The notes beneath the pieces are model-generated. The model did not search any database and was not told the origin of the DNA. It saw only the letters and a program-made list of their open reading frames with translations. This document shows, piece after piece, positions 1 through 5,930 of a DNA stretch of 6,352 bases. The stretch is from a bacterium (lineage in GTDB: Bacteria; Chlamydiota; Chlamydiia; Chlamydiales; Rhabdochlamydiaceae), in NCBI GenBank assembly GCA_021802305.1, contig JAKAAD010000057.1, positions 1 to 6,352 on the forward strand. Direction: 5' to 3'. Numbering within the stretch: the first letter of the stretch is position 1; each line of letters begins with the position of its first letter. The translations under genes were made by a program, and so were the position numbers.

Positions 1-1509
1 AGCGTGCTGGAAGTGCAAGCAGCGGAGTACGGGGTATGTCGCAATTATCTTGATTGGCTCACGATCATTCCATGGGGCATAACGAGTGTCGAAGGGGAAA
101 AGAAAAATCCTTATGACCTTCGTTTTGCTAAAAAAGTGCTAGAGGAAGATCACTACGGTCTTAAAGATGTCAAAGAGCGCATCTTAGAATTCATTGCTGT
201 TGGAAAACTTGCAGGACAGATACGGGGAAATATTATTTGTCTCCTAGGTCCTCCTGGAGTTGGGAAAACGAGTATTGGCAAGAGTATCGCACGGTCACTC
301 AAGAGGCCTTTCTATCGCTTTTCAGTGGGAGGGATGCGCGATGAGGCAGAGATTAAAGGACATCGAAGGACGTACATTGGATCGATGCCTGGAAAATTGA
401 TCCAGGCCCTGAAATTCACCCAAGTGATGAATCCCGTGATCATGATTGATGAAGTGGACAAGATGAGTGCGAGTTATCACGGAGATCCTGCGTCTGCCCT
501 CCTTGAGGTCTTGGACCCGGAACAAAACAAAGATTTTTTAGATCACTATCTCGATGTGCGATGCGATTTATCAAACGTGCTCTTCATTTTGACAGCGAAC
601 GTATTGGATACGATTCCCGAACCTTTAAAAGATCGCATGGAAATCTTGCGCCTTTCTGGATACATCATGGAAGAGAAACTCCAAATTGCGCAAAAGTATC
701 TCATTCCACGCAACAGAAAAGAGATGGGCTTAACCACATCGCACATTACCTTTACCAAAGGTGCGATCCAGCAGATCATCAATGGATACGCAAGGGAAGC
801 GGGTGTTCGCGGTCTCGAAAATCAGATCAAAAAAATCTTGCGAAAGAGTGCGGTTGAACTTGTAAGAAAAAAATCGATGAAGAAGGTTGTTTCAGAAGAT
901 AATATTTCTACTTTATTGGGCAAACCGATCTTTACGTCTGATCGCTTTTACGAGCGTACGCCTATTGGGGTATGCATGGGTCTTGCCTGGACAGCTATGG
1001 GTGGGGCTACACTGTATGTCGAAGCGACCAAAGTACCCGCGGAAAAGACAGAAATGAAGCTCACCGGACAGGCAGGAGATGTGATGAAAGAATCTTCGCA
1101 GATTGCCTGGACGTATTTGCAAAGCAAGCTCAAAGAATACGCTGGGGTCATTCCATTTTTCACGAAGCAGCAAGTCCACTTGCACATTCCTGAGGGTGCA
1201 ACTCCCAAAGATGGACCTTCTGCTGGGATTACAATGGTCACAGCCCTTCTTTCTCTTCTACGAGATGAACCTGTATTACAGGATTTAGGAATGACTGGAG
1301 AGCTTACATTGACGGGCAAAATTCTTCCTATTGGTGGATTGAAGGAGAAATTCATTGCAGCGCAGCGATCCGGGGTAAAGGAGATCATTGTTCCTAAGGA
1401 AAATCACCGCGATTACGATGAACTTCCTCCCAATGTAAAGAAGGGAATTCGAGTCCATTTTGTGCAACATTACGACGAGGTTTTTCATGTCGCCTTCCCT
1501 CAAAAATAA
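1..1509 (+). CDS. lon: ATP-dependent protease Lon, C-terminal two thirds (5' end off window)
   Basis: Lon is a cytosolic AAA+ serine protease that unfolds and degrades damaged and regulatory proteins. The frame is open from base 1, so the gene enters from the left; the GTG at 4 is an internal Val. About 502 residues are present; the N-terminal substrate-recognition domain (roughly 300 residues) is missing. Numbering from the codon at 4: Walker A GPPGVGKT 82-89, Walker B VIMIDEVDK 145-153, sensor-1 Asn199, sensor-2 Arg269 in AGVRGLE, then the protease domain with catalytic Ser406 in PKDGPSAG and Lys449 in GGLKEK. The 43-residue Ser-Lys spacing equals that of E. coli S679/K722. TAA is at 1507-1509, and the last 23 bases overlap the next gene, so the downstream genes probably share its transcript. 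All catalytic residues visible are intact, so it should be active. The family call is close to certain. Confidence 0.97.
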   Translation, partial: SVLEVQAAEYGVCRNYLDWLTIIPWGITSVEGEKKNPYDLRFAKKVLEEDHYGLKDVKERILEFIAVGKLAGQIRGNIICLLGPPGVGKTSIGKSIARSLKRPFYRFSVGGMRDEAEIKGHRRTYIGSMPGKLIQALKFTQVMNPVIMIDEVDKMSASYHGDPASALLEVLDPEQNKDFLDHYLDVRCDLSNVLFILTANVLDTIPEPLKDRMEILRLSGYIMEEKLQIAQKYLIPRNRKEMGLTTSHITFTKGAIQQIINGYAREAGVRGLENQIKKILRKSAVELVRKKSMKKVVSEDNISTLLGKPIFTSDRFYERTPIGVCMGLAWTAMGGATLYVEATKVPAEKTEMKLTGQAGDVMKESSQIAWTYLQSKLKEYAGVIPFFTKQQVHLHIPEGATPKDGPSAGITMVTALLSLLRDEPVLQDLGMTGELTLTGKILPIGGLKEKFIAAQRSGVKEIIVPKENHRDYDELPPNVKKGIRVHFVQHYDEVFHVAFPQK

Positions 1510-2002
1510 CCGACATAGAGAAGTCGCACGAGCAAAATATCTCGATCCGGAAGAGATTGCAGAGAAAGTCGATGCGATGCGAAGGGAAGGAAAGAGCATC
1601 GTGACAATCAATGGGTCTTTTGATCTGTTGCATGCCGGGCATTTAGAAATTCTCTACCAAGCTTCTCTTCAAGGGGACATTCTCATCGTAGCATTAAATA
1701 CGGACCATTCGATACAAGGATATAAAGGGCTCCATCGTCCGATCATACCTTTAGAGTACCGACGCGAGCTCATTGCTGCGTTAAAAATGGTAGATTACGT
1801 CACGTGGTTTCATGCATTGGATCCACGAGAGCTTCTTGCAAGGATTCGCCCGGATGTGCACGTAAATGGTGCAGAGTATGGCGAAAATTGCATCGAAGCG
1901 GATGTCGTAAGAGCTCATGGGGGAAGACTTCATTTGGTAGAACGGATTGATGGTCTTACAACTTCAAAAATCATACGCACATGCGCCTCATTGGTGAATT
2001 AA
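1487..2002 (+). CDS. rfaE2: RfaE2/HldE C-terminal-type nucleotidyltransferase, stand-alone
   Basis: This is a 171-residue protein of the cytidylyltransferase-like superfamily, closest in pattern to the C-terminal domain of HldE (RfaE2), which adenylylates D-glycero-beta-D-manno-heptose 1-phosphate to ADP-heptose. Seen: nucleotide-binding motif NGSFDLLHAGH at residues 42-52 (H49 and H52 of HxGH), RPIIPLEYR at 84-92, and LTTSKII at 157-163, matching the family's STTxII motif. The usual VKGGDY segment reads VNGAEYG (126-132), so the conserved Lys is Asn and the true substrate may differ. No kinase domain is fused or adjacent. ATG 1487 is preferred over the upstream in-frame GTG 1460 because GAGG lies at 1477-1480, six bases before it. 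It overlaps lon by 23 bases and the rhomboid gene by 22. Family is secure; the heptose substrate is inferred, and a glycerol-phosphate-type transferase is the main alternative. Confidence 0.82.
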   Translation: MSPSLKNNRHREVARAKYLDPEEIAEKVDAMRREGKSIVTINGSFDLLHAGHLEILYQASLQGDILIVALNTDHSIQGYKGLHRPIIPLEYRRELIAALKMVDYVTWFHALDPRELLARIRPDVHVNGAEYGENCIEADVVRAHGGRLHLVERIDGLTTSKIIRTCASLVN

Positions 2003-3135
2003 ACGCAGAACAAGAGGCATTTGCCCTCTACTCTTTCTTTCTCAAGGAGGGGATTCCCAATCTCTATGAATCGTATACGAATCCGGAAACGGGGCAAAGA
2101 GGGTATCGCATTTGGATAAAAAACGAAGAGGATCTTCCCAAAGCTCGTTCTTTGTTTGAAAAGTTTCGAGAACATCCCGATGCGCCTGAATTTCAAGCAG
2201 GGAAGGCGCCACCTTCTCCTGATTATCGCACAGTGTCGCAACATGAAGGGAGCAAATTGCAGACGCGTGTGCGCGCCTCGGTTCCCCCCTTGCGCATTTC
2301 TACGCAGAAATTAAGACACCCCGTGATGCAAAGTGTCATCTTGATTTGCCTTTTGCTTTTTATCTGGAACAACGTACAAGAAGCCAGCATTTACAAAAAG
2401 GGAGGCATGCTTGCAACAGAACTCTCTTTAACGCCGATACAAAAGGCTCTTTTTTTTGACGTACCTGCCTCTTATCAATACATTGAAGATCTCGTATCTA
2501 CCTATTCGTTAAAATCGTACAAAACTGTCGCGCAACTTCCGGAAGGGGCAAAAAAATTGCTCACCGCATTTCGCACAGCGCCTTCGTGGCGGGGCATTTA
2601 CGCGTACTTCAAAGAGAGCAAAGCAGATCAAGAGAAAACCCATCTGTTTGAAAAGATCAGCAAGGGAGAAATATGGCGATTCATCACGCCTGTCTTTTTG
2701 CATGCTGGCTTTTTGCACATTCTCTTTGACATGCTATGGGTGTGGTATCTCGTCAAACAGATCGAGGAGCGGTTGTCTGTTTGGAAGATTGTGCTCTTAA
2801 TGCTTGCGATTGGCATTGTTTCTAACGTTGCACAATATATTGCGACGGGCCCGTTCTTTTTGGGATATTCTGCTATTGATGTAGGACTTGCCGGATTTAT
2901 CTGGATGCGACAGAGAGTAGCTCCTTGGGAAGGGTACCCTATGCACCGTTTTGTTGCGCTCTTTTTGCTCATTTTTGTCGTAGCGATGGTGTTCCTTCAA
3001 ATCTTTAGTTTTACGATGCATTACTTTCACACCATGCAAACATCGCCTCAAATTGCGAATACTGCGCATGTGATGGGAGGACTCACTGGAATTTTGTTGG
3101 GAAGGTTTTCCTTTTTTGGGAGAACCATTCCATGA
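1981..3135 (+). CDS. GlpG-like rhomboid intramembrane serine protease, atypical active site
   Basis: Rhomboids cut membrane proteins within or near the bilayer. This 384-residue protein has a soluble N-terminal domain like that of GlpG (about 1-75), a polar linker (76-113), TM1 (about 114-132), then roughly 100 residues before the conserved IWRF segment (231-234), and five more likely membrane spans (about 237-257, 268-288, 291-309, 323-345, 359-378). Alignment by eye to E. coli GlpG gives H241=H145, H246=H150, S297=S201 and H363=H254, so the Ser-His dyad is kept. However, N154 is Asp250, the residue after Ser is Ala298 (GYSA, not GxSG), and Y205 is Val301, with Asp300 beside it. The ATG at 1981 gives an N-terminus matching GlpG; no clear ribosome site precedes it, so translation may be coupled to the upstream gene. 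TGA 3133-3135 overlaps the rnz start. Family confident; proteolytic activity uncertain. Confidence 0.88.
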   Translation: MRLIGELNAEQEAFALYSFFLKEGIPNLYESYTNPETGQRGYRIWIKNEEDLPKARSLFEKFREHPDAPEFQAGKAPPSPDYRTVSQHEGSKLQTRVRASVPPLRISTQKLRHPVMQSVILICLLLFIWNNVQEASIYKKGGMLATELSLTPIQKALFFDVPASYQYIEDLVSTYSLKSYKTVAQLPEGAKKLLTAFRTAPSWRGIYAYFKESKADQEKTHLFEKISKGEIWRFITPVFLHAGFLHILFDMLWVWYLVKQIEERLSVWKIVLLMLAIGIVSNVAQYIATGPFFLGYSAIDVGLAGFIWMRQRVAPWEGYPMHRFVALFLLIFVVAMVFLQIFSFTMHYFHTMQTSPQIANTAHVMGGLTGILLGRFSFFGRTIP

Positions 3136-4031
3136 CGATTCGTTACCTTGTCATCCTTGGCACTTCCAGCCAGCAGCATACGCGCAAACGCAACCATGGA
3201 GCTTACCTCTTTCGATGGAATGAGGAGGGGCTTCTCTTTGATCCGGGAGAAGGCACTCAGCGACAATTCATTTTTGCAAATGTTGCTCCTACTTGTGTGA
3301 CGCGCATTTTCATTTCCCATTTTCATGGAGATCATTGCCTTGGACTCGGTTCCATGCTCATGCGTCTGAACTTAGACAAAGTGCCTCATCCTGTTCACTG
3401 CTATTATCCAGCAAGCGGTCAAGTGTATTTCGAGCGTTTGCGGTATGGAACAATTTACCATCAAACCATAGAAATTATTGAACATCCTGTTGAAAAAGAG
3501 GGGATTGTGCATGAAGATGCGCATTTTTGCATTGAAGCGCGTTATCTGAAACATGGCGTTGAGAATCTTGGCTGGCGCATTACAGAGCCCGATCGTCGAA
3601 AGTTCGAACGGCAAAAACTCGATTCCCTTGGGATCGAAGGCCCACTTGTACGCAAACTCGAAGAATTAGGAGAGATGGAAATCAATGGCAAGTATGTGCA
3701 CATCGATGACGTAAGTTGGATGCGCAAAGGCGATTGCATTGCCGTTGTCATGGATACGTTGCCCTGTCCTGTCATTACAGAAGTTGCACGCGATGCGCGT
3801 CTTTTTTTATGTGAAAGTACGTATCTCGATGAGCAATCAGAACTCGCAGCGGATCACTACCATCTCACTGTAAGCCAGGCAGCGACCCTTGCTAAAGAGG
3901 CTAACGCGCATAAACTTGTCCTCACGCACTTTTCAGCTCGTTACTCTGATCCTCACCCCTTTGAAAAGGCAGCTCGTGCCATTTTTCCCAACACGGATAT
4001 TGCCGAAGACTTCATGGTCATTCCTTTTTAA
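3132..4031 (+). CDS. rnz: Ribonuclease Z (tRNA 3' processing endonuclease)
   Basis: This is a cytosolic zinc-dependent metallo-beta-lactamase-fold enzyme that removes the 3' trailer of precursor tRNAs. It has 299 residues, close to the usual 300-320 of the short form. Seen: N-terminal [14 protein letters not shown] (37-43), the metal motif HFHGDH (63-68), HG at 141-142 before NLGWRI, a short substrate-arm segment with the GP motif (170-171) between about 155 and 187, Asp208 in VVMDT, the HYHLT motif at 242-246, and the signature LTHFSARY at 264-271. All expected metal ligands are present. It starts inside the end of the rhomboid gene (ATGA overlap), with GGGAG ending nine bases upstream, and is the last gene of the operon, followed 12 bases later by an intrinsic terminator. 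It resembles the chlamydial gene long annotated atsA (CT346 type). Other MBL hydrolases are unlikely given the HFSARY end and GP arm. Confidence 0.95.
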   Translation: MTIRYLVILGTSSQQHTRKRNHGAYLFRWNEEGLLFDPGEGTQRQFIFANVAPTCVTRIFISHFHGDHCLGLGSMLMRLNLDKVPHPVHCYYPASGQVYFERLRYGTIYHQTIEIIEHPVEKEGIVHEDAHFCIEARYLKHGVENLGWRITEPDRRKFERQKLDSLGIEGPLVRKLEELGEMEINGKYVHIDDVSWMRKGDCIAVVMDTLPCPVITEVARDARLFLCESTYLDEQSELAADHYHLTVSQAATLAKEANAHKLVLTHFSARYSDPHPFEKAARAIFPNTDIAEDFMVIPF

Positions 4032-4043
4032 TCTCATTCCTTT

Positions 4044-4083
4044 AGATCTCTTGCTGAAGCCTTAGTTACGCAAGAGGTCTTTT
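4044..4083 (+). terminator. Intrinsic terminator of the lon-rnz operon
   Basis: An 11-bp stem (AGATCTCTTGC at 4044-4054 with GCAAGAGGTCT at 4070-4080) has one T-G wobble and a 15-base loop, followed by a short T run (4080-4083). It begins 12 bases after the rnz stop. The opposite strand has no T run beyond the hairpin, so it should work mainly for plus-strand transcription. Its loop contains the stop codon, and its right arm some of the last codons, of the convergent minus-strand gene. Confidence 0.85.
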
Positions 4084-4511
4084 GAACAAAACCGAAGTTC
4101 TTCCATCAGCCTGGTTGTAGCAGCTCGATAGACAAGAAACGCTCCCATCACTTTAGCAAGATCTGAGGAACCTGGATTTTGTGAGCTAAAGTGCTGCGTT
4201 GCATCGAGAAGAGTGATGTTTTTTGGGCATCTTTCGACACGTAATGGACAATAGAGCATGGTGTGGAGGATCCAGACAGTATCTTGCATTACTTCATCGT
4301 CATAACTTTGCGCACGATCTGCGCTTCCATGGAGTGCGAAGATCGCTGCAGCAACGCGTTCGAGAAATGTAGGATCTTTCGCAAGATTTTGCACCGAAAA
4401 CATATCTTTGAGTAGCTCGAGAAAATGGTCGATTTCATTTTTCAGCTCTTGCTTGATGCGCTCCTTCTTAGTGCTGACGAATAGGGGAAGGGATGGTAAG
4501 GGTTCTGCCAT
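4062..4511 (-). CDS. Hypothetical small helical protein
   Basis: This is a 149-residue protein that I do not recognise. It begins MAEPLPSLPLF, followed by a charged, probably coiled or helical stretch (about 14-38, rich in K, E and L), and further helical segments around 45-64, 70-88 and 115-145. No membrane span, signal peptide, metal cluster or known catalytic motif is visible; the four or so Cys are scattered (88, 95, 142). Predicted cytosolic. The ATG at 4509-4511 has only a weak GAG about five bases upstream. The gene converges on rnz; its TAA (4062-4064) sits in the loop of the operon terminator. A possible gene remnant ends eight bases upstream, suggesting it was once the second gene of a minus-strand operon. 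Codon use and base composition resemble the lon operon more than the AT-rich gene at 5321-5809. It may be a lineage-specific chlamydial protein; that is a guess. Confidence 0.7.
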   Translation of the reverse strand: MAEPLPSLPLFVSTKKERIKQELKNEIDHFLELLKDMFSVQNLAKDPTFLERVAAAIFALHGSADRAQSYDDEVMQDTVWILHTMLYCPLRVERCPKNITLLDATQHFSSQNPGSSDLAKVMGAFLVYRAATTRLMEELRFCSKDLLRN

Positions 4512-4519
4512 AGACTCAA

Positions 4520-4667
4520 TTAACGCGAAAACGATAATTTTGCCAAGTCGCCTTGGACGTATCTACACAATTGCACGAAAAATGGGTAATTGGCCAGGAG
4601 AGCCTTGCATTTGAGCCGGGAGAAGTTGAAAGGGGTAGCAATATCATTTATTTTTGATAAATTGTAT
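4520..4667 (-). pseudogene. Possible 3' remnant of a gene cut by the IS at 4670
   Basis: Reading leftward from the IS border, one minus-strand frame is open for 48 codons (4666 down to 4523) and ends in TAA at 4520-4522. The peptide has no Met and no start signal but looks protein-like, e.g. LLANYPFFVQLCRYVQGDL and then AKLSFSR. The stop lies only eight bases before the start of the next minus-strand gene, an operon-like spacing. It is in the same frame as the 5321-5809 gene if the IS is removed and one TA copy is kept, although a TAA then separates them. An overlapping plus-strand frame is also open to 4614, so chance is possible. I do not recognise the protein. Confidence 0.35.
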
Positions 4668-4669
4668 TA

Positions 4670-4686
4670 GGGTGCACAGTTAATTA
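4670..4686 (+). repeat. Left terminal inverted repeat of the decayed IS
   Basis: GGGTGCACAGTTAATTA, compared with the reverse complement of the right end, matches at 9 of 17 positions (GGG at the tip, GT and AATT inside). The match is weak; its position just outside the truncated transposase and next to a TA is what supports it. Confidence 0.4.
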
Positions 4687-5311
4687 AAAAATTTACTCTT
4701 CACAAGAGAAGGATGGGTGGGGTATTTGGCCAAAGATAATAGACTTTTTGTTGAAGCCGTGTTGTACAGATATCGGGCGGGTATTCCTTGGAGAGATTTA
4801 CCAGAACGATTTAGTGATTGGAAAAATACGCAGAAGATGGTCACGCTGGGCAGAGACAGGGGTCTGGCAAAAAGTATTCAAGTATTTAGCAGCCGATGCT
4901 GACAATGAATATAGAATGATCGATTCAACGATTGTTTGTGCGTATCAACGATGCTCTGGGTAATCCAACGAGTTTTTCCCTGACACCAGGTCAAAAGCAT
5001 GATCTTGATGGTGCAGATCAGCTATTGCCCGATCTAGAGGCAGGAATAATCATAGCCGACAAAGGATATGATGTAGACAAGAGAGTCATCGAACCCCTTT
5101 TACGGGGAGGAACAACACCAGTTATTCCTCTAAGGAATCATCGGGAAAAGCTGCGAGCTTATGGCGTGGAGCGCTATAAAGCATGACATTTAATTGAGAA
5201 TTTCTTTGCAAAATTGAAGCAGTATCGGGCTATAGCTATACGCAATGACAAATTGGCTCAAAAATTTTTTTCGCTGTTTATCTCGCGGCATTGGTCATAT
5301 GGCTCAATTGA
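4684..5311 (+). pseudogene. IS5-family DDE transposase, multiply disrupted
   Basis: Pieced together over three frames, this reads as a transposase of about 250 residues when intact. Segments in order: LLFTREGWVGYLAKDN (4693 on; start codon and first 15-20 codons missing), LYRYRAGIPWRDLPERF, then RRWSRWAETGVWQKVF after a frame change near 4830-4836, MIDSTIV with the first catalytic Asp (4922-4924), a junction near 4941-4952 where about 30 codons are missing and the frame changes, GNPTSFSLTPGQKHDLDGAD, IADKGYD with the second Asp (5058-5060), TGA at 5184-5186 in place of Arg before HLIENFFAKLKQYRAI (catalytic Glu 5196-5198), and a last shift in the A5T7 run (5260-5271) before the expected VIWLN end (stop 5309-5311). 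Catalytic DDE codons survive, but no functional protein can be made. Confidence 0.9.
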
Positions 5312-5321
5312 CAACATGCCC
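5305..5321 (-). repeat. Right terminal inverted repeat of the decayed IS
   Basis: Read inward on the minus strand this end is GGGCATGTTGTCAATTG. It directly follows the transposase end and is bordered by TA (5322-5323). The GGGC.TGTTG form is typical of terminal repeats in this IS group, so this end is better supported than the left one. The last base also forms the G of the stop codon of the neighbouring minus-strand gene. Confidence 0.55.
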
Positions 5322-5809
5322 TAGTCAAAATCCTTCACGATTTTTATGTCTGGATTAGAGCTCTTGCAAATTTCTTGTAGTTGGTCAAAAAGAGGGAATT
5401 CTTCTGTATCGCATAATTTGTGAAGAATGAGCTTCTGGCATTTTATGGTCATAGTCCGAGGTTCTGATAAAAAAGAAATGTTGCTACCAATCTCGAGTTC
5501 GTTAGTAGTAATAGATAAACTGAGTGGGGCATAAATCTTGATGGACTTAACGTCCGTTGCAAACTTGATTTTATGAGCAGAGAGGACAATTTGAGGAGCT
5601 GCAATACAAGAGCCCGGTGTAGAGATGAATTGGTGAAATGCGTGTATGGTTAGAAGGCGTTCAGCACCTATAAAATTCTTATTCACGATGTTAGAGTCGT
5701 GACTTATTAATTCAGAATGGTTTATTGAGAAAATAGCCTTACCTGGATATTCATTTTTTAAGCTCCATATCTTGGTTAAATGATGTGGTAAAATTACTGG
5801 GTTTGCCAT
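5321..5809 (-). CDS. Hypothetical beta-rich protein, ends at IS border
   Basis: This is a 162-residue protein that I do not recognise. The ATG at 5807-5809 is chosen over the in-frame ATG at 5840-5842 because a full AGGAGG (5814-5819) stands four bases before it. Residues 50-130 show repeated short hydrophobic strands with alternating pattern (IVLSAHKIKF, SIKIYAPLSLSI, ELEIGSNISFL, TMTIKCQKLILHK) at roughly 10-12-residue steps, suggesting a beta-helix or stacked-strand fold; the last 30 residues look helical and charged. No signal peptide, membrane span or catalytic motif is evident. It is more AT-rich than the lon operon, which together with IS elements on both sides suggests acquired DNA. 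The TAG stop (5321-5323) coincides with the IS end: TA is the putative target base pair and G the first IS base, so the natural C-terminus may have been altered. A weak promoter is visible upstream. Confidence 0.65.
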   Translation of the reverse strand: MANPVILPHHLTKIWSLKNEYPGKAIFSINHSELISHDSNIVNKNFIGAERLLTIHAFHQFISTPGSCIAAPQIVLSAHKIKFATDVKSIKIYAPLSLSITTNELEIGSNISFLSEPRTMTIKCQKLILHKLCDTEEFPLFDQLQEICKSSNPDIKIVKDFD

Positions 5810-5813
5810 AGGG

Positions 5814-5819
5814 CCTCCT
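5814..5819 (-). promoter_or_regulatory. Ribosome binding site AGGAGG of the 5321-5809 gene
   Basis: A complete AGGAGG on the minus strand stands four bases before the ATG at 5809. It decides the start in favour of this codon over the one 33 bases upstream, and it is the strongest Shine-Dalgarno sequence noted in the window. Confidence 0.75.
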
Positions 5820-5833
5820 ATTTTGTTGTTACT

Positions 5834-5863
5834 GTTAAACACAAATCAGAAACAGTGTACCAA
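5834..5863 (-). promoter_or_regulatory. Possible promoter for the 5321-5809 gene
   Basis: On the minus strand TTGGTA (5858-5863) and TTTAAC (5834-5839) are separated by 18 bases, each matching 4 of 6 sigma-70 consensus positions. Transcription would start near 5827, leaving a short leader with AGGAGG. The match is weak, and chance is quite possible. Confidence 0.28.
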
Positions 5864-5930
5864 AATCAGCCTTTAAAGGAGAGCGCGTATTGCCGAGAGT
5901 TGTGGACAAATCGCGTGTCCTCATGCTCTC

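Larger units (their letters stand above)
4670..5321 (+). mobile_element. Decayed IS5-superfamily insertion sequence
   Basis: This is a 652-bp remnant of a DDE insertion sequence. The borders are inferred from imperfect terminal inverted repeats starting GGG at 4670 and ending CCC at 5321, each flanked by TA (4668-4669 and 5322-5323), as expected for a small TA-centred target duplication in this group. Intact relatives are usually around 800-900 bp, so the element has lost sequence, consistent with the deletions seen in its transposase. It lies between the possible gene remnant at 4520-4667 and the unknown gene at 5321-5809. The exact ends are less certain than the identity. Confidence 0.7.

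Noticed and set aside
4..6. GTG as the start of lon
   Set aside because: The frame is open to base 1, and the protein begins well inside the Lon family alignment; it is an internal Val of a gene that enters from the left.
948..1388. 146-codon minus-strand frame inside lon
   Set aside because: It lies wholly opposite the conserved Lon protease domain, and the peptide has no family character; a shadow frame.
1460..1462. GTG start for the nucleotidyltransferase gene
   Set aside because: No ribosome site precedes it, and the nine extra residues lie outside the family; ATG 1487 has GAGG at the right distance.
4408..4614. 68-codon plus-strand frame over the start of the minus-strand gene
   Set aside because: Its first half is antisense to the 4062-4511 gene, and it lacks a ribosome site and recognisable content; the minus-strand frame explains the region better.
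4696..4708. Small hairpin CTCTT-CAC-AAGAG as a regulatory stem
   Set aside because: The stem is only five pairs and falls in the transposase coding frame; expected by chance.
5840..5842. Upstream ATG for the 5321-5809 gene
   Set aside because: The AGGAGG at 5814-5819 lies downstream of it and is placed for the ATG at 5807-5809.
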